This document shows positions 56,767 to 64,000 of a stretch of DNA of 64,000 nucleotides, in pieces. The stretch is from Ananas comosus. Lineage: Eukaryota; Streptophyta; Magnoliopsida; Poales; Bromeliaceae. The stretch spans positions 4,766,058 through 4,830,057 of the forward strand of contig NC_033637.1 in NCBI RefSeq assembly GCF_001540865.1, in the 5' to 3' direction. Within the stretch, counting starts at the first letter, position 1. Every line of letters begins with the position of its first letter. The position numbers were made by a program, and so were the translations under genes. The notes under the pieces are model-generated. The model saw nothing but the letters and a program-made list of their open reading frames with translations, ran no database searches and was not told the origin of the DNA.

Positions 56767-58700
56767 TGTCACGCCCGGAGATCACGTTTATCCGGCAACG
56801 CCGACAAATCCACCGTATACAAAGAAATTTTTTCTAAATAATACAAAGCAACGAAGAGCTGTAACTGGATACAAAAATAAATAACAAAGCTTTTACACTT
56901 AAAACTCATGCTAATACTATAGTCTACTAAAAGGAAAAAAGCTAACAATGAGTATACTAATAAAATGGATTCAGTACACCTACCAGTATCCTGGACCCAA
57001 ATACTCCAAAAACACTCGCCGCGTTCCAGCGAAAATATAACATAGTATGTAATTGTATTCCCCAATATATACTTAACAACTAGACCTTACTACCGCCTTT
57101 GCGTACTTTAATCATAAACTAGCTATAGTTTGAGATCTGGTAGAAAACGCTCTAACCTCAGCATGACTGCTCCTTGCTTGGGACGAGATGATCAGCAGCC
57201 CATCCCCTAACGATGAAAGAACAGATCCCCCAAATCCGGTACCGAAACGAAAAGAAACATAACAGGGTCGTGAAGAGACTAACTAGTTAAAAAACAAGTA
57301 ATCTCAATGGTTGCCGCTAAAAAACATCATCAGCCATAACATAAATTGTCCTAAAGTCTTACAAAAGGGAGGAAAGATGAGTAGAAGAATGCTGGAGGAA
57401 ATACCTCCCGCAGCATACAAGCCGCCATACAAGAAACGATGCGGATGCTCTTATCTACTAACCAACTGTGTAAAGATGTCATTTTACCGCAATTCCAACA
57501 TGAAGACTGATAAGCAATAACCCGTTACCCTTGGACTTGTGAAACTACCGTCCCGAGCCATTGCGATTCTATAACAAAAAATCATGGGCGTATTCCTTCA
57601 CAAAACTAAGAACGAAAAACCTATTGTTCCCTTACATATTTAAGCTCCTGGAGAGCAAGTCAAACCTGCACCCGACACGACCCGAACGGAAAGCACAAAC
57701 GCCCGTCCTCGTGAGTGGCACACGTGGCAGGTACCCCCACGCGGACGCTAATTGCTATCTGTATTGTCCTGTTGAGCTCATCAGGCTCTCAATCAAGACC
57801 AAAAGGTAGTACAACAGGAAGTCACAACTGAGTCCTAAGAGAGCACGAGGAAAATCAACAGTGCCCCATCGAGGACACAATCTGACAAAATATTGGGGGG
57901 ACGGGATATAGGGCCACATTCTGTCACTCGCCCCAATATGATCACTCCTAAAGAACGCCCCACAACAGTCATCCGGTATACAGTCTGATATCACTACTGT
58001 AAAAATACACTCGGTCACCCCCGAATCCCAGCCTACGATGGTTAACTGGAAACGTGGAGACTATCTGGGGTACTCTCACTTCCCCACTGATACTGCCAGC
58101 GATACAAACATAACAACGGGTCCTAAAGAGCTAAATCAGAGGTAGTTAAGGCATATGCCACACGGTCATAATCGTTGTTTTCTCTAAGTCAAAATTCCAG
58201 TCCAACATGTACTCGGTACACGGGCATATTGTACTTAGAAATGGTCAACCCCGCCTTTCTCGAGAACGAGCTGGCGCAAGGGGAATACGTCGAAAGTGTA
58301 TTGGTACAAGCCCTTGATGTTGTAGCCGGTACAAGTTGAAATGTACTGGTATCGTGCCCCTCTGATGTTGTACAGGTACATTACACACGCCAGAAAACTC
58401 TGAATTTGCATGATTTTGCAAGAGCTAAGTCCTGCTCCTTCCAATCGGATACTGTTGTCACTGCTTAGCCTCTGTTTTGCGTCTATTTCGCGCCACGATA
58501 CGACTCGGACTTCCCGACACTGCTCCAGATCTATCGACTAAGCCCCGAAGGGGAAAGCCTCTCATGCTGAAAACAACACCGAGCAGGGATACCACAGTCC
58601 TCCCCCCCACTACAAAAAGATTTGTTCATCGAACTTAAACTATACCTCAGCTCTGGGCATCAGAAACTTAACCGTACATTTCTAATCCAAGGACTAAAAC
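56767..58700 (+). mobile_element. LTR-retrotransposon remnant
   Basis: It begins TGTCACGCCCGGAGATCACG, an LTR-like start unlike the AT-rich surroundings, and continues in less AT-rich, non-coding sequence. Around 58585-58620 a GGGATACCACAGTCCTCCCC motif followed by a C run and ACTACAAA resembles text found in plant Gypsy LTRs (from memory). No clear right end, target duplication or protein domain was found. Confidence 0.45.
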
Positions 58701-59035
58701 TATAACACGAAATAGTTTCGGTGGGGCTCATAATAGTATTACCCCAGCCTAATTCAATATATATTATAATATATATGATAAATATTATAATATATATATA
58801 TATATATAATATATATATATTACGTAGTATATGACCAATCTAATTCAAATTTAAACGCCGGAGGTATCTCACTGGGATCTAATCCTAACTTGCATATCTT
58901 TCAATCCAATCAGCCCGACAAAACTCATACGCTACCTAAATGGCTGGTACTTTATTGATATATAATAGCATAATTCTACTATATATATATATATATACAT
59001 ATATATAACTATATACCATTATATTAGTAATATAC
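58701..59035. other. AT-rich MITE fragments
   Basis: TA-rich runs (58755-58820 and 58980-59030) with short pieces resembling MITE arms between them. No complete element. Confidence 0.4.
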
Positions 59036-59354
59036 CGTAGAGCTCTATGCTATCGGCAGTATAAAGTTTTTTATGCTTTCGATTTTTTAGCCCTTAAATC
59101 AACCCCATTGATAAGTTCTATTATTATTAACCAATAGGGAGCACTCAATCCTAAGGTTGGTGCTTTTGAGTTTTTAACTCTTGGATGGAGAAATGTAAGA
59201 TTGGGATGATGGTGATAAGTGATGATAGGTGGTGATAAGTGAAATAGTGTTTGATCTAAAGGCTATTAGTAATCAAGGAGTAAATTCAAGCTTCTAAAAA
59301 CCTAGAAGCACCAAGGGGGTAATACTTCTAAAAGTATTCTAGCTCAATTCTATA
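59036..59354. mobile_element. Chimeric short MITE
   Basis: The left end AGAGCTCTATGCTATCGGCA belongs to the 37026 type. The right half (from about 59140 to ATTCTAGCTCAATTC) belongs to the 3136 type, so two subfamilies meet inside one element. Confidence 0.6.
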
Positions 59355-60241
59355 TGAGTTCAAAATCATTTCCAATAACAGATTTCCATCACTTATAGTT
59401 CAAAATCAAATTTCCATCACTTATCTCATTAGATCGATTTTTAAGTTAGAAATTAATAAATAGGACAATTTACTTCCACGTCATTTCCAATAACAGATGA
59501 TCCGAATAGAAGATTAACATTATTAACATTATTAACAAAATGAATACCGTAAATTTATAAATTTTGGTTTCCTAAAAGTTTAAATAGTCTAAATAATGTT
59601 TATCGAAGCCATTTGTCGGTTCAAATATTCTATTACAGAGAAAACAATTAATACAGAAATAGATAGAATTATTTTTATCTAAAATCATTCTAGCTTTATT
59701 CCGATCTTTGTATCTGAGCGTTATAATAACGGTGCAAATGAAATAATTTAGGACAATGCTATATATGATCTACAGCCCACTCTGGGTTGGAGTTCTCCAA
59801 TTTTGGCCATCTAGAAGCAAAGGTTAGTATATATACTAGACTATCACTTTATTTTTCCTTATTTTTTTAAACTAAAAAAATACCAAAAAAAATTGGTTAA
59901 ACTCTAGAAACCAATGAATTAAAGATTGTAACCTGTGTTTGAGGATTCAATTTGTCCATCTGGCACGGCCCATACATGGAGTGGGCCGGGCTGGGCTAAG
60001 CCCAGAAAATTTATTGGAACTGTATTTGCTAGCTTAGGGTTGATCGCAGCGTTTGGTCCTCAAACTATGAGTCTGGTGACACCTTTAGTTCTCAAATTTT
60101 GATTTGCAATAATCTTTTATTTGAATTTTTAGAATTACTATAACCAAGTCTTGTAACACAATTTAGCTCACTAAATACTGAAATATCGCTAATATAGAGG
60201 CAATGTAATAGCGTTGTGATTGATGATGCATTAACGATCTA
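59355..60241. other. Gene-free stretch before the tandem array
   Basis: MITE-like fragments lie to about 59690. A half foldback of the 'TTTGGTCCTCAAACTAT' type starts near 60053 and is cut off where the tandem array begins. No gene. Confidence 0.45.
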
Positions 60242-60451
60242 TTTATTAGATATATAATTTGACATTTGGGTCACATCAAAAGCCATGAGAGTGACATATG
60301 TCCTCCTCTCTTTGCCTTCTTCACTTTAACAATATATATTGCATGCATCCGGTCTATGAAAATATCATATACACAAAATTTATTTTTTAATTATTAAATT
60401 TTAAAATCTATAAGATATATAATCTATCTATTAGATATCTATAGATATCTA

Positions 60452-61748
60452 TCTATACTCTTATATGAATCCCCAATAGATAAAGCTGATGTGGCACAAC
60501 ATCATTTTTTTGAATTTTTTTTTAAAAAAATAGCAATAGAAATAAAGCAAATAATGACTAATTAATAATATAGTATTATTTATTACCGTACTGTTGGACT
60601 TCTCAAATAGTTAATAGTTATTCCCTATAAATTAATTTTGGAAGTTACTAAATTACCATATTTTTTCTTATAAAGTTAACATGCCTTTTCAAATTACTGT
60701 ATCTTTTCTCATTAAAGTCTTCTTAATTAATTCTTAATTTAATGCTACACCTTAATAGATAACTATTATTCATGAGACCTTTCCTCTTCTTAAAATTACT
60801 CTACCTATTTTCATAACTCTTAAAATTTTTTAATCCTATATTTGCCATTTATATGCCCCCTCTTTCTCTTTCTCCCTCAAATGGCATTTCAATATTTTAT
60901 TTTATATTCTACTTTTAATTCAATAGTTTTTATTGTTAATTAGTAAGGCAGTTGTTATTTTTTCCTTTTGATTTTTTTCTCTACTAATTTTATCTTATGA
61001 GTTCAATTATAAAGTATTTATTTTAACTTATTTTTTTCCAGGTTAATTCCTACATAAGCTTTCATGAGGATAAAAATAAATGTAAGTGCACAAAAAAAAA
61101 ATTTTATGCTGTATTTTTAAATGCATGTTATATTATATTTTTTTCTAAGCAATTTTACAAAATAAAAGCAAAAAAATACTTAAGAGAATTTCAAAATCTA
61201 ATAAAAAAAAATGAGAAGCATTGCAAAAATAGAGTTAAAGAAGTAAAAATTATTAGACTTCCACAAAAAAAGAAGGTTGAGAAGAGCCCCTTTATTTTAT
61301 AACTGTCTTCATTTGTAAATTTTCTTCCATATAAATTTTTAAGTTTTATAAATAAAATTTATTAGATAAAAAATACTAACTTTAGACAAGTTTTAGAGAA
61401 TCAAAATTTTAATTATATACTTTTTATATTTTACAAGAATAATTTAAGCAGAAAACTATCATAACTTTTAAAAATATTTATAAAAAAATTAATTTAGAGA
61501 TAATTATTTGTATGTCTCTCTAAAGTTTTAATTATTTTACTTGGCTCCCCAAACTCTTGAAATTTATAAATTTGTCATTCTTTATTAGTTGACATATTAA
61601 TATTAATTTTTTCAGTACATATGAATCTCTCTTCAGTCTCTTCTTTTTTGTTTTTGGATTAGTAATGATAAATTTTTTTATGCATATTTTGTATTTAAAT
61701 TTTTTTAAAAAATTTCTATCCGCCGCATCGCACGGGAGTCTACACTAG
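60452..61748 (+). mobile_element. Non-autonomous Helitron, 1.3 kb
   Basis: It starts TCTATACTCTTATATGAATC and ends CTAG, preceded by a GC-rich CCGCCGCATCGCACGGG hairpin-like segment about a dozen bases before the end. It sits between A (60451) and T (61749), the standard Helitron target, with no duplication. Removing it restores an array junction like those at about 61920 and 63590. No Rep/helicase is encoded. Confidence 0.8.
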
Positions 61749-61923
61749 TATAATTTGAAAGTTGGGTCACATCAAAAGTCATGAGAGTGACATGTGTCCT
61801 TTTCTATTAGATATCTATTAGATATCTATCTGTAAACAAATATATAATTTGAGAGTTGGGTTACGTCAAAAGTTATGGGAGTGACATGTGTCCTTCTCTA
61901 TTAGATATCTATAGATATATAAT

Positions 61924-62465
61924 GAACTAGGCTACTATACTATCGGTAGCACGGAGCGCTCCGTGCTATCAAGTTGTTTTCGATGATGCAGTTTCTAAAT
62001 CGACGATCAGCTCCGTTAGGCTTGATCTACACTATTGAAAGTATTTAGAAACTAAATTTCATAATTTTTCGATATTATTTATCTATCAAACAAATAGTCT
62101 AAAATTATACGGCTGAAAATAAAAATCTCATGAAAAATGATGATAAAAGATTTAAATTCAAGATAAGATATACTGATCTTACTCTAAATAATGAAAAGAA
62201 TTTTCTATAAAATTTTCATCGCATTTGGATTGTTTTACACCGTTAAACTCACAAACACACCACATCAACCATCAAAATTATCAATTTTGAGATCTTTTGA
62301 TCACTAGTCAAATGATGTCGAAAAAATCTGAAATTTAGTTTCCAAATACTTTCAATAGTGTAGATCAAGTCTAACGGAGCAGATTGTCGATTTAGAAGCC
62401 GCATTATCAAAACAACTTGGTAGCACGGAGCGCTCCGTGCTACCGGTAGCATAGTAGCCGGACTC
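61924..62465. mobile_element. Foldback MITE ('GCACGGAGCGCTCCGTGC' word) inside the array
   Basis: It begins GAACTAGGCTACTATACTAT and ends GGTAGCATAGTAGCCGGACTC. The perfect 18-base palindrome GCACGGAGCGCTCCGTGC is present at both ends. This is one of the best-kept copies in the window. Confidence 0.9.
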
Positions 62466-62645
62466 GATATATAATTTGATATTTATTAGATATATAGTTT
62501 GACATATATCTATTAGATATATGACAGTTGGGTCACATCAAAATGCGTTACACGATATATAATTTGATATCTATTAGATATATAGTTTGACATATATCTA
62601 TTAGATATATGACAGTTGGGTCACATCAAAATGCGTTACATATAT
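62466..62645. repeat. Near-identical local duplication
   Basis: Two adjacent copies of about 87 bases contain TAGTTTGACATATATCTATT, GACAGTTGGGTCACATCA and AAATGCGTTAC. They differ at only a few positions, so the duplication is recent relative to the rest of the array. Confidence 0.85.
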
Positions 62646-62699
62646 AATTTGAGAGGTGAGTCGTATCAAAAGCCATGAGAGTGATATGTGTTCATACGC

Positions 62700-62815
62700 T
62701 ACCCACTTCATTTATTTCATTTAGAAATAAACTTGGTTAGAAATGTGAATCAACTAGGATTCGAAGTCGGGTCTCGGGTATCAACCACCAAACCCTTTGT
62801 CACTTGCTCTAGGGA
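62700..62815 (-). mobile_element. tRNA-derived SINE, family member 3
   Basis: On the minus strand a head with a box-A-like AGAGCAAGTGACAAAGG and a box-B-like ACTTCGAATCC is followed by the shared body GTTGATTCACATTTCTAACC and the tail ATGAAGTGGGTAGCGTATG. There is no poly-A end. Confidence 0.7.
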
Positions 62816-63792
62816 CGGGCGGTACAATCTATTACTGTATTAAATATATAATTTGAGAGTTGAGTCACATCAAAAATCATGCGAGTGACATGTGTCCTCC
62901 TCTCTTTGCCTCTACACTTCAACAATATATATTGCATGCACTCGGTCTACGAAAATATCATATACACCAAATCTATTTTTTAATTATTAATATTTTAAAA
63001 TCTATAAGATATTTAATTTGATAGCTATTAGATATATAATTTGACATATATCTATTAAATATATAATTTGAGAGTTTGGTCACATCAAAAGCCATGAGAG
63101 TGACATATGTCATCCTCTCTTTGCCTTCTTCACTTTAACAATAAATATTGAATGCACATGGTCTATGAAATTATCATACACACCAAATCTATTTTTTAAT
63201 ATAATTTGAGAGTTGATTCACATTAAAAACCATGCGAGTGACATGTGTCCTTCTCTCTTTGCCTCTTCACTTCAACAATATATATTGCATGTACTTGGTT
63301 TACGAAAATATCATATACACAAAATCTATTTTTTAATTATTAATATTTTAAAATCTATAAGATATATAATTTGATATCTATTATCTATTAAATATATAAT
63401 TTGAGAGTTGGGTCACATCAAAAGTCATGAGAGTGACATGTGTCCTCCTCTCTTTGCCTTCTTCACTTTAACAATATATATTGCGTGCACCCGGTCTATG
63501 AAAATATACACCAAATCTATTTTTTAATTATTAAATTTTAAAATCTGTAAGATATATAATCTATCTATTAGATATCTTCTATAGATAGATATATAATTTG
63601 AGAGTCGGGTCACATCAAAAGTGATGATAGTGACATGTGTCCTCCTTTCTTTGCCTTCTTCACTTTAACAATATATATTGCATGCACCCGATCTATGAAA
63701 ATATTATATACACCAAATCTCTTTTTTAATTATTAAATTTTAAAATCTATAATATATATAATCTATCTATTAGATATATAATATATATAATC

Positions 63793-64000
63793 GAGTTGGA
63801 CTGGGCTACTATTAGTAGCAAAATCTCATTGTTGCTACCAATTTTTTAGCCTTTGGATCAACTCTTTTCATTATTTCTAACCATTAGATTAATTACTATA
63901 ACCCAGTGGGGACCACTCAACCCTAGGGGGACCACTCAACTCTAACTAACTAATATCATCCTGACCCTACAATTTTTCATCCAAGGGTTAAAAATTTGAT
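63793..64000. mobile_element. Short foldback MITE, cut by the window end
   Basis: It begins GAGTTGGACTGGGCTACTAT, followed by AGTAGCAAAATC...TTGCTACC. The interior has ACTCAACCCTAGGGGGACC and ATCATCCTGACC of the short subfamily. The right end lies beyond the window. Confidence 0.7.

Larger units (their letters stand above)
60242..63790. repeat. Tandem array of roughly 170-200 bp units
   Basis: About eleven copies of GAGAGTTGGGTCACATCA (near 60252, 61756, 61850, 62522, 62609, 62651, 62853, 63070, 63206, 63402, 63599). Most continue with AGCCATGAGAGTGACATGTG, CTCTTTGCCTTCTTCACTTT, AACAATATATATTGCATGCA and ATATCATATACACCAAATCT. Spacer stretches of TAGATATCTATAGATA separate units. A Helitron, a MITE and a SINE interrupt it. 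Confidence 0.85.

Noticed and set aside
60242..63790. CRISPR-like array
   Set aside because: The units are long, irregular and AT-rich in plant nuclear DNA; there are no short identical repeats with unique spacers.

Overview
This window is nuclear DNA of a flowering plant, most likely a monocot. The evidence is intron-containing genes of plant-specific families, a very AT-rich and transposon-dense background, and coding exons that are sharply GC-rich in some genes (NF-YC at 1.9-2.7 kb, the 33.6 kb DUF3339 gene). A commelinid monocot such as pineapple is possible, but the species cannot be fixed from sequence alone. No prokaryotic, viral or CRISPR feature was seen.

Left part, 1-26.3 kb: four well-supported minus-strand genes. 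They are an NF-YC transcription factor subunit (1.9-2.7 kb, with a net frameshift near its N-terminus), a DnaJ/DUF3444 protein (6.5-8.4 kb), the U2 snRNP/SF3b component PHF5A (12.3-12.7 kb), and a 14-exon CBSCBSPB protein with two CBS pairs, a PB1 domain and a C-terminal membrane anchor (21.0-26.3 kb). Every exon junction of the last gene could be phased; one intron appears to be GC-AG. Exon-like fragments at 10.5-11.7 kb were not identified.

Middle, 26.3-44 kb: three separate DUF3339 genes encoding about 70-residue two-helix membrane proteins (33.6 kb +, 35.4 kb -, 43.5 kb -), embedded in transposons. The genes have no shared pathway; the only local relationship is the DUF3339 family cluster.

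Right part, 44-64 kb: almost pure repeat. At 44.2-51.1 kb an inverted-repeat element holds several foldback MITEs. One of these holds a 517-bp TRIM retrotransposon, which in turn holds a 4.77-kb solo LTR with an exact 5-bp target duplication. From about 52 to 58.7 kb the same repeats look unusually indel-rich. From 60.2 to 63.8 kb there is a tandem repeat array interrupted by a non-autonomous Helitron, a MITE and a SINE.

Across the window there are about 25 foldback MITEs with related termini and subfamily-specific palindromic 'words', six hAT-like elements with 8-bp target duplications (one of them imperfect), MULE-like foldbacks with about 9-bp duplications, and tRNA-headed SINEs. The assembly has a 25-base N gap at 29761 and single ambiguous bases near 32036 and 40799.
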